From: Planctomycetota bacterium
GTDB lineage: Bacteria; Planctomycetota; MHYJ01; JACQXL01
Assembly (NCBI GenBank): GCA_016235865.1
Contig: JACRIK010000003.1
Location: 1 to 64,000, forward strand
DNA: 64,000 nucleotides
Direction of reading: 5' to 3'
Each line of letters starts with the position of its first letter. The first letter of the stretch is position 1. The notes under the pieces were generated by a model. That model worked only from the letters and a program-made list of their open reading frames with translations. It ran no database searches and was not told the DNA's origin. Below are positions 1 to 8,761 of the stretch, one piece after another. A program made the position numbers and the translations under genes.

Positions 1-352
1 CCCCCCACCCCCCATACTATAATACCCCACCCCTTTGATAATACCCCCTCCCCCCCTTGCATTATACCCCCTCACCTCTTGCAAAATACCCCCTCGCCAC
101 TTGCGAAACACCCCCTCACCATTTGCGAATTACCCCCTCACCCCTTGCGAAATACCCCCTCGCCCTTTGCAAAATACCCCCTCACCCTTTGTGAAATACC
201 TCCTCACCCCTTGCGAAATACCCCATCGTCTCTTGCGAATTACCCCCTATTCCCTTTTGTAATACCCCCTATCCCCTTTGGTAATAACCCCTCACCCCTT
301 TTATAATAATCCTCCACCCCTTTGGAAATACTGCCACCCCCGGTTGAAAAAT
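1..352. repeat. Tandem array A, 22-bp units
   Basis: About 15 degenerate units of 22 bp run from the window edge to about 350, so the array may extend further left. The conserved core is TACCCCCTCACC followed by TTGCGAAA. Units become more diverged to the right (TTGCGAA drifts to TTTGGTAA). One strand is strongly C-rich. The array lies 3' of the leftward gene at 374-793. Open frames across it are by-products of the repetition and carry no ribosome-binding site. Confidence 0.9.
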
Positions 353-373
353 GACAATGAATTATGGCCCTGA

Positions 374-793
374 CTATTCGGCCGGCAGATACGCGTCCAG
401 CCGAATCTCAAACCCCTTAACGCCTTTCCAGGTGCTCTTATAACCCTGGCTGGGCTCGTGAATCTCGGCTGCGCGGGCCGGATAAGACCTGACCTGTTCC
501 TGATATTTAATGCCGCAGGCATTCAAGAATGTCTTGCCATTGACCATGCCGAAGAGACCGGGCTTGACTAATTTTACCGGAAAGACGGCCGCGCCTACTT
601 CCCGATTGACCGGCTCAAAGGCAATCTTTTTCACCTCGGGGTCATAATAAAGTTTCAGATACTTGCAATCCGTTGGCTTGATAAAACTCTCATAGCAGAC
701 CCGGTTGAAACAAATCAGGCCGGTGGTCAGGATGCTGATGACCGGTTTCTCGCCCGTGACCGGCCACTTGCCCTTGAATGATTTATAAGACAT
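374..793 (-). CDS. Conserved hypothetical protein, 139 aa
   Basis: A soluble 139-residue protein with no signal peptide or membrane segment. AGGAG lies 9 bases before the ATG and supports the start. Residues 18-62 read like a small conserved family in which a beta-rich segment with FNR and a later LYYDPEVKKIAFEPV motif are followed by a C-terminal part rich in glycine and lysine; I recall similar short proteins of unknown function in actinobacteria and planctomycetes. The role is unknown. It stands alone, with the repeat array at its 3' side and a divergent HEAT-repeat gene upstream. That it is a real gene is fairly secure from the RBS and composition; the family link is from memory. Confidence 0.7.
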   Translation of the reverse strand: MSYKSFKGKWPVTGEKPVISILTTGLICFNRVCYESFIKPTDCKYLKLYYDPEVKKIAFEPVNREVGAAVFPVKLVKPGLFGMVNGKTFLNACGIKYQEQVRSYPARAAEIHEPSQGYKSTWKGVKGFEIRLDAYLPAE

Positions 794-1028
794 ATAATTT
801 TCTCCTATTCTTATGGCGCCGCTTTCTTCTACCTATAATATAACCATTATTCTGGTTTTATCAAGTCGGATTTGGAAAATACTGAAGATTTGTTGGCCGA
901 CGGGATATTAATTCAATATGTTCGCCCCGCACATAAATTATGTGCTGCGGGTGTCCCCCGAATCCCCCACCCTTTTAACATCCCTCCTTATCTTGACATC
1001 ATTCCCCGTATTTGATAACGAATGCTCT

Positions 1029-1985
1029 ATGAACCACAAAGATAAATCCGCTTCAGCCGCGCTCATTCTCCTGTGGCTGATTGCCCTCCTGGCCGGCGTA
1101 TCCGTTCCTTACGCCTGGCTTGAATTCCGGTCATCCCAATGGCTGGGAATTTATGACCGCTGGGGGCGGATGAACGACAAAGAATACGTCCGCCTGACCC
1201 TCAGGCAGTTCAGGGACGGCAAAGATAAATCCGGCATCCCGGTATTAATCAAGCTGCTCAACGAACAGGATTACGAAATCCGCTATCGGGCCATCGACGC
1301 CCTGATAGCCCTGGGCGCCAAAGAGGCCGCCCCCCGATTAATCAGGATGCTCACCGACCCCAGCAACGCCGTCAGATACAAAACAATATCCGCCCTGGGC
1401 GCGCTGAACGCCCAACAATCGATTCCCGCGTTGCTAACCGCGTTAACCGACGACGACCCGATGATTCGGGGCGCATCCGCGGCCGCCCTGGGTAACCTTC
1501 AATCCAAGGAATCAGCCCCCCGATTAATCAGCTTGCTGGACGACCGGCATCATTTTGTCCGGGAAAGCTCGGTCTTTGCCCTGGGCGCTATCGGCGCCAG
1601 GGAATCCATTCCGAAATTGATGAGCCTGCTGGATACCGAGGACTACTACCTCATCCGGCGCAACACGGTCGAGACACTGGGAAAACTCAAGGCCACCGAA
1701 GCAAAAGCCAAGATAATCACGCTGTTGCAGGACCGGGATTTGGGCGTGACTTACAAAGCCATTACCGCCCTGGGTAAAATCAATGCCCGGGAAACCATCC
1801 CGGAGATGATGAAGTTACTGACCAATCCTGATATGAATCTCCGCCGGCTGGCTATCGGCGCCCTGGCCGACCTGGGCGCCCAAGAAGCCATACCGGTCAT
1901 CAAAAAACTGCTCCGGGACGAAAACGAACCGGTGCGCCAGGCCGCCGAGAAAGCCCTCAAACAACTCGGCCTAGACCGCGAATAG
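1029..1985 (+). CDS. Membrane-anchored HEAT-repeat protein
   Basis: A 318-residue protein with one N-terminal hydrophobic segment (about residues 10-29), then about eight HEAT/PBS-lyase-type repeats of roughly 31 residues. The repeats have a recurring pattern such as IPxLxxLLxDxxxxVRxxAxxALGxLGA. HEAT repeats form an alpha solenoid used as a protein-binding scaffold; no catalytic residues are visible. The reading frame stays open upstream to 918, but the hydrophobic anchor follows the ATG at 1029 directly, so that start is preferred. There is no Shine-Dalgarno sequence; a weak TTGACA at 993 and a GATAAC-like element at 1014 would give a nearly leaderless mRNA. The partner is unknown. Confidence 0.82.
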   Translation: MNHKDKSASAALILLWLIALLAGVSVPYAWLEFRSSQWLGIYDRWGRMNDKEYVRLTLRQFRDGKDKSGIPVLIKLLNEQDYEIRYRAIDALIALGAKEAAPRLIRMLTDPSNAVRYKTISALGALNAQQSIPALLTALTDDDPMIRGASAAALGNLQSKESAPRLISLLDDRHHFVRESSVFALGAIGARESIPKLMSLLDTEDYYLIRRNTVETLGKLKATEAKAKIITLLQDRDLGVTYKAITALGKINARETIPEMMKLLTNPDMNLRRLAIGALADLGAQEAIPVIKKLLRDENEPVRQAAEKALKQLGLDRE

Positions 1986-2137
1986 CGTGACTCCGCGCTT
2001 TACTCGCATCTGGCATCCCGCCCAATCCGAAAAATATCTCCGATTATTATTGATGCTCCACCATGAATAACCTATAAATGCAGCAATATTATTATAGCAA
2101 GTGGTCCGAAAAGCATTCGGGACCAAAGGAGCAGTCT

Positions 2138-3157
2138 ATGACAGACACCATAAAACTAAAACTCGGTCTGGGCATTATCCTGGCCGTTGGTTTAATCGCC
2201 GGCTATTACGGGTGCGGCGGCTCGTCCTCCTCCGGCTCGAGCGCGCCGGCCGTCACCGAACACCGGGCTTATGTCTCCAATGTCATGAGCGGCACCGTCT
2301 CGGTTATCAACACCCAGACCAACGCGGTCATTGACACTATCACAGTCGGCATCACCTCCGGAGCCCTGGCCATCAACCCGGCCGCCAACCGGCTCTACAT
2401 GACCGACTTGTCCAGCAACAAACTGGCCGTCATCAACACCCTGGACAACAGCCTGGTTGTCAGCATCACCGTCGGCTCATCGCCCCTGGCCGGCATCGGC
2501 ATCAACACCGTGACCAAAAAGGTCTATGCGGCGGATTTCAGCGAAGGCGCCGGCGGTCAGAATGTTTACGTCATTGACGCCCTAACCAACACGGTTGAAG
2601 CCACTATACCCATCGGCGCCAACCGGCTCCAGGACTTTGCCATCGACCCAATATCCAACACCGCCTATATCACCGAATTCAGCACCAAGGCCGTTTACTT
2701 CATCAACACCATCAACAACACCGTGCCCATCAGCGTCACGGTCGGCAACGACCCGCACGGCGTGGCCTTTGACCACGCCGCCAACCGGCTTTACGTCACC
2801 AATCTCACCGACAACACCGTCTCGGTCATCAGCACGGCCACCAACACGATTGTGGCCACGATTCCGGTCAGCAGTACGCCCCAACTGATTGTGGTCAATC
2901 CGGCCGCCAGCCGGGCCTATGTCTCTAACGAAGGCGACAACAACGTCTCGGTCATTAACACCCTGACCAATACGGTCATTGACACGGTCACCGTGGGCAG
3001 CGGACCCTCGGGCCTGGAACTGGACGTCGCGGCCGGACGGTTGTATGTTACAAACGGAGGCGGCAATACCGTCTCGGTAATTAACACCACCAATAATACG
3101 GTGGTGGATACCATCACGGTCGGGACTGCGCCCGTCCGGGTGGCCATTGCGCCGTAA
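2138..3157 (+). CDS. YVTN-type seven-bladed beta-propeller lipoprotein
   Basis: A 339-residue secreted protein. A lipoprotein signal ends in GYYGCGG (lipidated Cys near residue 26), then a Ser-rich linker, then seven YVTN repeats of about 42 residues. Each repeat has RLYVTN-like and VSVINTxTNTVxxTIxVG segments. Seven copies match one complete propeller. The family includes surface-layer and quinohemoprotein-like propellers; no catalytic site is visible, so a binding or surface role is the most that can be said. AAAGGAG lies before the ATG at 2138. The next gene shares almost the same signal peptide and ribosome-binding region, suggesting duplication of the 5' end. Overlapping frames on the other strand are shadows of the repetitive sequence. 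Confidence 0.88.
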   Translation: MTDTIKLKLGLGIILAVGLIAGYYGCGGSSSSGSSAPAVTEHRAYVSNVMSGTVSVINTQTNAVIDTITVGITSGALAINPAANRLYMTDLSSNKLAVINTLDNSLVVSITVGSSPLAGIGINTVTKKVYAADFSEGAGGQNVYVIDALTNTVEATIPIGANRLQDFAIDPISNTAYITEFSTKAVYFINTINNTVPISVTVGNDPHGVAFDHAANRLYVTNLTDNTVSVISTATNTIVATIPVSSTPQLIVVNPAASRAYVSNEGDNNVSVINTLTNTVIDTVTVGSGPSGLELDVAAGRLYVTNGGGNTVSVINTTNNTVVDTITVGTAPVRVAIAP

Positions 3158-3194
3158 TATAATCACTTATTTGACAATAAAGAAAGGAGTGTCT

Positions 3195-3476
3195 ATGACA
3201 GACTCAACAAAGATAAAACTCGGCCTCGGCTTGATATTGGCCGTTGGTTTAATCGCCGGTTATTACGGCTGCGGCGGCTCCAGTTCCAGCGACTCCGGCT
3301 CTTCGGCCGTCTACGAGGCCCTGGGCATCACGGACACGGCCTTCGGCACCCTGGGCGTCGTCACCACAGCCATCAGCGGCGGTTCCGCGGCATACAGGGT
3401 TAAAATCCAGCCGGATGGGCTTATTGTCACCGCTGGATATGCGAACAGCCGCTTTGCCCTGGCCCGGTTCAAGTAG
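3195..3476 (+). CDS. Short lipoprotein with a single delta-60 repeat, probably a truncated gene
   Basis: A 93-residue lipoprotein preceded by a strong AGAAAGGAG site. Residues 1-33 nearly duplicate the leader of the preceding propeller gene (MTDSTKIKLGLG and GYYGCGGSSSS). The mature part has one delta-60 repeat: TAFGTLGVVTTAISGG, then IQPDGLIVTAGYANSRFALARF. Members of the delta-60 family normally carry many such repeats of 50-60 residues, so this looks like a remnant of a much longer secreted protein, ended just after its first repeat. The downstream region is non-coding and repetitive (array B). It may be expressed, but is probably decayed. Confidence 0.7.
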   Translation: MTDSTKIKLGLGLILAVGLIAGYYGCGGSSSSDSGSSAVYEALGITDTAFGTLGVVTTAISGGSAAYRVKIQPDGLIVTAGYANSRFALARFK

Positions 3477-3882
3477 GAAAATAAAACAGCCCCAAATCAA
3501 ATCCCCCTCCCCCTTCACCAAGGGGGGGGTATGGTAGTGGAAGGTTTAATCCAGAACGGTGTCGCTTATTATGGTCAACACCGCACCTGCAGTGATTAGA
3601 TAGTCACCATGTAAATATTAGATGGCAAGCCTGTAAATATTGGATGGTAACGATGTAAAAATCAGGTGGTAACGATATAAATGTTAGGTGGTGACGATAC
3701 AAGGATTGGATAGTAACGATGTAAAGATTGGAATGTATGCACTCTGGGGCCAAGAACAAAAAAGCTGGGAAGAAGGGCTATTTCGGTAAAACCGCGTCTT
3801 GTAACGCAGAAAAATTAAGGGTTACCGGGCGCGGTGTGTGTCACCTGAGCAGAATTTGGAGATTGACAGAAAGGAAGGTTGT
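3477..3882. other. Gene-free stretch containing array B
   Basis: About 400 bases without a credible gene. It begins with a C- and G-rich palindrome-like segment near 3497-3530 (CCCCCTCCCCCTTC against AAGGGGGGGG), holds tandem array B at 3599-3730, and ends with the ribosome-binding site of the lipoprotein gene at 3883. No convincing promoter was identified. Confidence 0.6.
3599..3730. repeat. Tandem array B, six 22-bp units
   Basis: Six head-to-tail units of exactly 22 bp start at 3599, 3621, 3643, 3665, 3687 and 3709. The core is GATGGTAACGATGTAAA followed by a variable five-base end. Units are diverged but the phase never slips. The array lies between two genes of the same direction, 3' of the truncated delta-60 gene. 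Confidence 0.88.
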
Positions 3883-4440
3883 ATGAAAAGAAACCAGGTC
3901 ATGAGTTATGTCCTGTGCCTGACGCTGGGAGTAAGCGCGCTGCTCTGGGGATGCGCCCCGCCCCAGACCCTGGATTCGGTTGAAGGCAAATTCACGGTTT
4001 TATTCCCGGCCGGTTTTCCGGCGCCCAAGAAAACGAGCCAGCTGGTCAGCACCGCCGTCGGCGATATCGATGTGACTCTTTTTATCTCGGAGAAGTCAAA
4101 CGGCGCCTGCATGGCCGTGTTCAACGATTACCCGGCGGATTTCAAGGACCAGGCCGACCCGAAAACCGTCCTGGACAGTTGCCGGGACGGCGCAGTCAGG
4201 CAGGTAAACGGCGTCCTGAATAAGGATGAGGACTGTTCCGTGCAAAATTATCCGGGCCGTAAAATTTACTATTCCGCGGATTCCATGGGCCAGCATCTTT
4301 ACGGGGTGCAACTGATCCTGCTGGCCGATAACCGCCTTTACCAGATCGGGTATGTCGGGTCAAATAAAGACAGCCTGACCAGCCCGGAAATCCAGGGATT
4401 TTTAAGCTCATTCAAGATTACCGGCCTTGAGACCCGGTAA
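3883..4440 (+). CDS. Lipoprotein of unknown function, 185 aa
   Basis: The ATG at 3883 follows AAGGAAGG and starts a clear lipoprotein signal: basic MKRNQ, hydrophobic segment, then ALLWGCAPP with the lipidated Cys at about residue 24. The mature domain (about residues 32-180) is a compact alpha/beta-looking region containing FTVLFPAGFPAPKKTS, a VGDIDVTLF strand and a closing FLSSFKI segment. The pattern resembles small periplasmic domains common in planctomycetes in which a final FxxSFKI strand closes the fold. No function is known. Convergent with the zinc-ribbon gene at 4549. Confidence 0.8.
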   Translation: MKRNQVMSYVLCLTLGVSALLWGCAPPQTLDSVEGKFTVLFPAGFPAPKKTSQLVSTAVGDIDVTLFISEKSNGACMAVFNDYPADFKDQADPKTVLDSCRDGAVRQVNGVLNKDEDCSVQNYPGRKIYYSADSMGQHLYGVQLILLADNRLYQIGYVGSNKDSLTSPEIQGFLSSFKITGLETR

Positions 4441-4548
4441 ACCCGGCGCAGAGAGGCCATTTACTCCCGGGGACACCACCCCGATGGCCATCGGGGGGCA
4501 GGACACATCGCACCGGCCAGCCCTTGATTCGCTCCGTTCGCTATTATC

Positions 4549-5310
4549 TTATTTGGGGAACTCCATTGGCGTGCCTTTTAGTTCCTCTGAATAAACATCA
4601 ATATGGTTGACCTTGACCTCGTCTTTGAAGGCCAGCCACAGGGAGATGTTCTGCTCGGGCAGGCAAAAGGGGATAATCATGACCGCCTTTTTTTGGCCGG
4701 CAAAGTGGCGGCTCAGGTCGGTTATCTTCACCCCGGTCTCGTCCAGAATGTCGTATTGGAACGGCAGACGATGGGATGCGATGTCGTTGGAAAAACCCAG
4801 GTTTATCCGAACCTTGTTGAGCTTGAGCCGGCTGTGATTGGCCACGACCAGGCGGACGTAATAGATATAGGTTTTTTTGCCCAGGCCCAGGAATCCGGTC
4901 CGGGTCTTTTTGCCCTGTTCTATTCTATAGGCATAATCAAGCTGGTCTTTTATTACCGGGGCGGCCGGGGCAACCGGCGTTTCTGCGGTCTGGGTGGCTG
5001 TGATTGGCTCCGGGGCCGGAGTCGGCGTTGCCAGCTGTTCCGGCGGCCCGATTACGGCGGCCAGAGCTATCCATTTGTTGATATAAAATCCGGCCACCAG
5101 CGTGGCCAGGGAACCCAGGATGATTATCAGGATGCGGAATTTTATGAACAGATGAATTTGGGACTTCCAGCTGCCGATGACGCTGCCGCATTTGGGGCAG
5201 ATGACGGCCTGCTTGTTGATGGCCTCGGTGCAGAGCGGGCAGATTTTTGTTCCGCTCCGGTTGGTGCTCACGGTCTCTGCTGAATTCGTTTCAGTCGGTT
5301 GGGCGTCCAT
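4549..5310 (-). CDS. Zinc-ribbon membrane protein, 253 aa
   Basis: An N-terminal zinc ribbon with two CxxC knuckles (CPLC and CPKC, about residues 24-42) is followed by one membrane segment (about residues 58-82), a Pro/Ala/Thr-rich linker (90-120) and a C-terminal domain of about 130 residues with many beta strands. The layout, cytoplasmic zinc ribbon plus a single membrane pass plus an extracytoplasmic domain, is common in bacteria and usually uncharacterised. The C-terminal domain resembles Ig-like proteins of unknown role (YYVRLVVANHSRLKLNKVRI). AAAGGTGG lies rather far (about 14 bases) from the ATG, so the start is less certain than the frame. Confidence 0.75.
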   Translation of the reverse strand: MDAQPTETNSAETVSTNRSGTKICPLCTEAINKQAVICPKCGSVIGSWKSQIHLFIKFRILIIILGSLATLVAGFYINKWIALAAVIGPPEQLATPTPAPEPITATQTAETPVAPAAPVIKDQLDYAYRIEQGKKTRTGFLGLGKKTYIYYVRLVVANHSRLKLNKVRINLGFSNDIASHRLPFQYDILDETGVKITDLSRHFAGQKKAVMIIPFCLPEQNISLWLAFKDEVKVNHIDVYSEELKGTPMEFPK

Positions 5311-5424
5311 ATGTTTTTATTTTACCACCTTTCAGGAATGATGGCAAGTATTTTCCGCCGGGCCGGGTGTTTAAGGCTGTTGATAAGGCGTCAATCTGGG
5401 TATCTTAGCGCCGGGCGTTCAACT

Positions 5425-5646
5425 TTACTTTTTTCCCGCCGGTTCCTGGGGCGAACTGGAGCGTGATTTTTTGGCCATTTGCAGTGATATCACGCCAAAC
5501 CAGATGCTGGCCAGACCGGCGACCAATGATTCTTTTTCTCCGAAGAAAACCCGGCCGATGATGTTGAGCCCAATCAATGCGGTGCCGACGCAGATAAGAA
5601 AGTAAGCCAGGAAGTATTTCCAGAATCCCGGTTCGGTGTTTTTCAT
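5425..5646 (-). CDS. Small membrane protein, 73 aa
   Basis: The ATG at 5646 follows AGAGGAG by five bases. The frame extends upstream to 5700, but that extension is hydrophilic, has no ribosome-binding site, and overlaps a dispersed GGCGC-rich repeat. The protein has two predicted membrane helices (about residues 9-30 and 40-57) and a basic Ser/Pro-rich tail. No family was recognised. It shares direction with the flanking genes at 4549 and 5736 but is separated from them by about 90-115 bases. Confidence 0.65.
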   Translation of the reverse strand: MKNTEPGFWKYFLAYFLICVGTALIGLNIIGRVFFGEKESLVAGLASIWFGVISLQMAKKSRSSSPQEPAGKK

Positions 5647-5735
5647 GTTTTCTCCTCTGGCACCCTTATGGCGCTCACCCTTTGCTTTGCACAGGGCCAT
5701 TGTTCGCGGGATTTTGCCCCGGACCGGGAAAAGGA

Positions 5736-6206
5736 TTATTTGCCCTTTCCCTTGTGTTTGGGCGAATCCTTATCTTTGCCTTTATCCTTGTCCTTACCAT
5801 GGCCGGGCGAGTCCTTGGCCTGGCCAGGCGGAATGTCTTTGGGTTTGGCCTGTCCGGGTGGGGTTTTCAGGTGCCCGGGCGGGATGCGCCCCATCCTGGC
5901 CGGCAGTTTCTGGTTTTCCACATAGACCCACGGGCCGTTGTGCCCGGCGCTGTGGAACCATTTGCCCTGGCAGTAGTAATACCAGGCGTTGAGATGGAAA
6001 TAGACGTTCAGGCCGCTGACAAAGTAGACCTCGGGCGCGCCGTCCACCAGCACCAGGACCGGCCGGGCCGCAAACACCGGCGCCGGTACGGCCGGCATAA
6101 TGACCAGCGTGGTTTGGCCATGCGGCGTGGAATGTGACGCCACGCATCCGCCGGTTAGCGCGAGCGTTATCAGGACCCCGCTGACCCAGAGAGTTGCCTT
6201 TTTCAT
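5736..6206 (-). CDS. Lipoprotein with aromatic WYYY domain and basic Pro-Gly-Lys tail
   Basis: AAGGAGG precedes the ATG by six bases. A lipoprotein signal ends in LALTGGCVA (lipidated Cys about residue 21). A short domain (residues 50-105) has the pattern VYFHLNAWYYYCQGKWFHS and GPWVYVENQKLPARM, known from many small periplasmic proteins of Gram-negative bacteria in which a YxxxGxWY motif is followed by GPWV. The C-terminal 45 residues are low-complexity, with PPGQAK-type repeats and then KDKGKDKD. The tail is likely disordered and strongly basic. The function is unknown. Confidence 0.78.
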   Translation of the reverse strand: MKKATLWVSGVLITLALTGGCVASHSTPHGQTTLVIMPAVPAPVFAARPVLVLVDGAPEVYFVSGLNVYFHLNAWYYYCQGKWFHSAGHNGPWVYVENQKLPARMGRIPPGHLKTPPGQAKPKDIPPGQAKDSPGHGKDKDKGKDKDSPKHKGKGK

Positions 6207-6360
6207 AAAGACCTCCTTTTTATCCGGTCCATCATACCATTTCGGCTGAAAACAGGCAAGAATTATCGGTTGCGCGCCGGGAATATCAATAAGCCGTAAG
6301 TTATTATTTCCGGGGCATAAGCCATCCCCGTTATACTGACATCTTTTTGTAAGATTTTAC

Positions 6361-6388
6361 TTGACTTTTAATTGCCGGGTAGTATAAT
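6361..6388 (+). promoter_or_regulatory. Promoter for the small lipoprotein gene at 6483
   Basis: TTGACT at 6361-6366 and TATAAT at 6383-6388 with a 16-base spacer. A leader of about 90 bases follows, with a hairpin of TGGCGC against GCGCCA at 6447-6465, before the ribosome-binding site. Confidence 0.6.
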
Positions 6389-6482
6389 CCAGCCTTAATA
6401 TAATAAAAACTTAATAGAAGTAATCCCGGCAAAAACTGGTGGGATAATGGCGCCTGTAGCGCCATAAAGGGAGGTAGAGAAT

Positions 6483-6620
6483 ATGGCAAGAAAATTGTTG
6501 CTATTGTCGCTGGCTGTCATTTTGATGGCCGGGGCGTTCAGCTGCGGTGGCGGCGGCGGTTCCGAAGCCGGTTCGTCGGTCAAGAAAGGAACCCTTAAAA
6601 TAACCGTGGGTAAGAGCTAA
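6483..6620 (+). CDS. Very small lipoprotein, 45 aa
   Basis: An ORF of 46 codons with GGGAGG eight bases before its ATG and a good promoter upstream. The product starts with a lipoprotein signal (MARKLLLLSLAVILMAG, then FSCGGGGG with lipidated Cys at residue 21), followed by a Gly/Ser linker and a short tail ending KGTLKITVGKS. The mature peptide is only about 25 residues. The glycine linker and tail look like the start of a longer secreted protein, so it may be a truncated gene like the one at 3195, or a genuine mini-lipoprotein. It precedes the large secreted protein gene at 6696 by 75 bases and is probably cotranscribed with it. Confidence 0.6.
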   Translation: MARKLLLLSLAVILMAGAFSCGGGGGSEAGSSVKKGTLKITVGKS

Positions 6621-6695
6621 ACCCATTTAAAACACCTTTCCAACCGAAGGCGGATCCGCCTCCGGCGGAAATAACAAACAAGAGGAGATTCCAAT

Positions 6696-8669
6696 ATGAA
6701 ATTGATAAAATACCTGCGGAACCGCAGCCCTTACAGGATAAACTCCGTCTCGATTATTTCGGGAGTGTTATCTGTGGGTTTCCTGCTGCTGATGAATGCG
6801 CTGGCTTTTGCCGTGGCGCCGACCGAAGCCACGCCGGATGAATACAAGGTGACCTGTTATAAGACCGAGATTTCCACCAACGGCACCACCTGGGTGACCT
6901 GCTTTGACAAACCGGCCGGTGAATTAGTGGACCTGGCCTCTCCGACCGGACCGGGCTCGCTGTTCGGGCAGGGCGATGTGCCGGAAGGGACTTACAAACA
7001 CATCCGGATTACGATTATGAACACTATTACCTATACCTGCGCCGCCGCAAGCATACTTACCGATACCGGTTTTAATCCTTATCTGGTTGCGGCTGATGCC
7101 CATGTGCCGGTGTATTTTTCCATTGACGGTGGAAGCACCTGGAGCAATGACGGCTCGGAATTATTAAGGGCGTTTCCCCTGCCGGACCCGATTAAGGTGG
7201 AATATAACACCTCAACCAAGGTGGTAATAAACTTCATCATTACCAACTCCTTGAAAAATAACAGCGGATGGAGCCTGGAGCCGCCGGTGATGAATGTCTC
7301 CAGCGTGGTCATCAAGACCCTGGCCGTGACTTTTACGGGCGGGGATTATTTCTTTGACCGGAGCAATATCAATATCGATATCCCAGCCATTACCAGCACG
7401 ATTACGCCGACCTATATGCGGTTTTCATCCGGTTGGGGTATGATAACCTTCAGCGCTCCGTTATCAAACGAAGGTGTCTACACCATTACGGCCGGGGCAA
7501 ACAATACAGAAAATAGCCAGACGATTGATAGCTCTGGCGGCATTTCCGGAACGATTAATACTCCGGAAATCTATATGGGCCCAACCGATATGACCGGGAC
7601 ATATTTTATCGACCCGTCCGGTTTTCTCAATATGCTGATGCCGGAATCCGGCATCATCCGCGGCGCGGTCTCGGATGACGGCCGGGTCTTTATCGCGGTC
7701 GAGGCCGAGGTGGCCGATAGTTACCATATGATTTATGCGGTCAAGAAAGAGACCCAGTTAGCCCGGGACCTAAACGGTAAATTTATCTTTTGTATGTATG
7801 GAAGCCGTATAACTGCCGCGGTAGATGATGCGACCGGTTTACCATATCCTCAGGGTCACAGAATGAGATATCAGGTGGAACTGGGAATGGTGGACATTAA
7901 CGCAGCGGGCAACGCCCTGACACCCTCAGGGATTAGTAATAATGTAGAAATCCTAAGGCCGTTGAGCGATACCCAATATACTGATTTACCTATGACCGAA
8001 GCGTATAGCAATACGCAGTCCGGGACGCTCCATACCGATACCAACGGCACCTGGACCCTGAATGGCGGCGACTCAATGATGCAGGGCTATACGCTGCCTG
8101 ATGATTCGGTTACCCTGCTCTGCGGAAGTACAATAACCAATACCTCAATATACACCGATACCGGTATTACATATACTACTAATGTAATGCAATTCGGCGT
8201 GGTGCTTAACCCGGTTACCAGCACTTCGTTTGTCGAAGCAGACGTGGTCGGCTCTTACACCTTTGTCTATCGGGGCGACGAGTATGGCCAGAATGGCGGG
8301 ATAAGCACGACCATGTTCTGGGTGATGCTGGGCCGGATTAATTTTAACGGGACCGGCGGTTTTACCGGAAGTATCACTATGTCTGAACGGGGTTCAGTTT
8401 CCACCGAAGAGATTACCGGGCAATATGATGTGGTCAGTGAAATAATTGGCGCCGCGGGCGCGACCATGTCGGTCAGGGTAATCAGATTGTTCGGGAGTTC
8501 TGTGGGCGCTATTGACCCGCGCAACGGGCCGCACCTGATAATGACGCCGGATAAAAAGGTGGCGGTGGTATATGTCCCGGCCACGGAATGGCTTCCGGAC
8601 GGAGATGCCAGCCCGGTTGAAACAGATAATCAGGCAAGAGGCCTGGGCTTTGCGGTAAAAACCAGATAG
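6696..8669 (+). CDS. Large secreted protein of unknown function, 657 aa
   Basis: AGAGGAG precedes the ATG. After a long basic N-region, a hydrophobic signal (about residues 19-40) ends near ALAFAVA, consistent with Sec export. Residues 45-215 hold one domain in which VPEGTYKHIRITIMNT resembles the GxYxxIRLxI core of DUF4382-type carbohydrate-binding lipoproteins; the match is weak. The rest is beta-rich, with repeated G/T/S-rich strands and two similar halves around residues 290-400 and 500-640 (MTGTYFIDPSGFLNMLM; VGSYTFVYRGDE). It is followed at once by an intrinsic terminator. The protein is probably extracellular; its ligand is unknown. Confidence 0.75.
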   Translation: MKLIKYLRNRSPYRINSVSIISGVLSVGFLLLMNALAFAVAPTEATPDEYKVTCYKTEISTNGTTWVTCFDKPAGELVDLASPTGPGSLFGQGDVPEGTYKHIRITIMNTITYTCAAASILTDTGFNPYLVAADAHVPVYFSIDGGSTWSNDGSELLRAFPLPDPIKVEYNTSTKVVINFIITNSLKNNSGWSLEPPVMNVSSVVIKTLAVTFTGGDYFFDRSNINIDIPAITSTITPTYMRFSSGWGMITFSAPLSNEGVYTITAGANNTENSQTIDSSGGISGTINTPEIYMGPTDMTGTYFIDPSGFLNMLMPESGIIRGAVSDDGRVFIAVEAEVADSYHMIYAVKKETQLARDLNGKFIFCMYGSRITAAVDDATGLPYPQGHRMRYQVELGMVDINAAGNALTPSGISNNVEILRPLSDTQYTDLPMTEAYSNTQSGTLHTDTNGTWTLNGGDSMMQGYTLPDDSVTLLCGSTITNTSIYTDTGITYTTNVMQFGVVLNPVTSTSFVEADVVGSYTFVYRGDEYGQNGGISTTMFWVMLGRINFNGTGGFTGSITMSERGSVSTEEITGQYDVVSEIIGAAGATMSVRVIRLFGSSVGAIDPRNGPHLIMTPDKKVAVVYVPATEWLPDGDASPVETDNQARGLGFAVKTR

Positions 8670-8684
8670 GGAAATACGGTAAGT

Positions 8685-8743
8685 CCAAAACCCCGCTGCC
8701 TTCCCCGATAAATATCGGGGCGGGGGCGGGGTTTTTTATTCTT
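8685..8743 (+). terminator. Intrinsic terminator after the 6696-8669 gene
   Basis: A GC-rich stem (AACCCCGC against GCGGGGTT) encloses an inner palindrome CCCCGATAAATATCGGGG and is followed by TTTTTT. It lies 16 bases after the stop codon and before the convergent cupin gene. Confidence 0.8.
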
Positions 8744-8761
8744 CCGGTCAATCCCGGAGAC

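Noticed and set aside
35-306. Two overlapping proline-rich frames at the window start
   Set aside because: They are frames of the 22-bp array, with no ribosome-binding site and no family likeness.
2582-3166. Minus-strand gene of 194 codons over the YVTN propeller
   Set aside because: It is a shadow: the repetitive GC-rich propeller sequence leaves the complementary strand open; the plus frame has RBS, signal peptide and family repeats.
5647-5992. Plus-strand frames between 5636 and 6137
   Set aside because: They are shadows of the minus-strand lipoprotein gene; none has a ribosome-binding site.
6400-6482. Cyclic di-GMP (GEMM) riboswitch before the small lipoprotein gene
   Set aside because: GGCAAAAACTGG and a GGCGC hairpin are suggestive, but the second conserved GACGCAAAGCC segment and the tetraloop pairing are absent.
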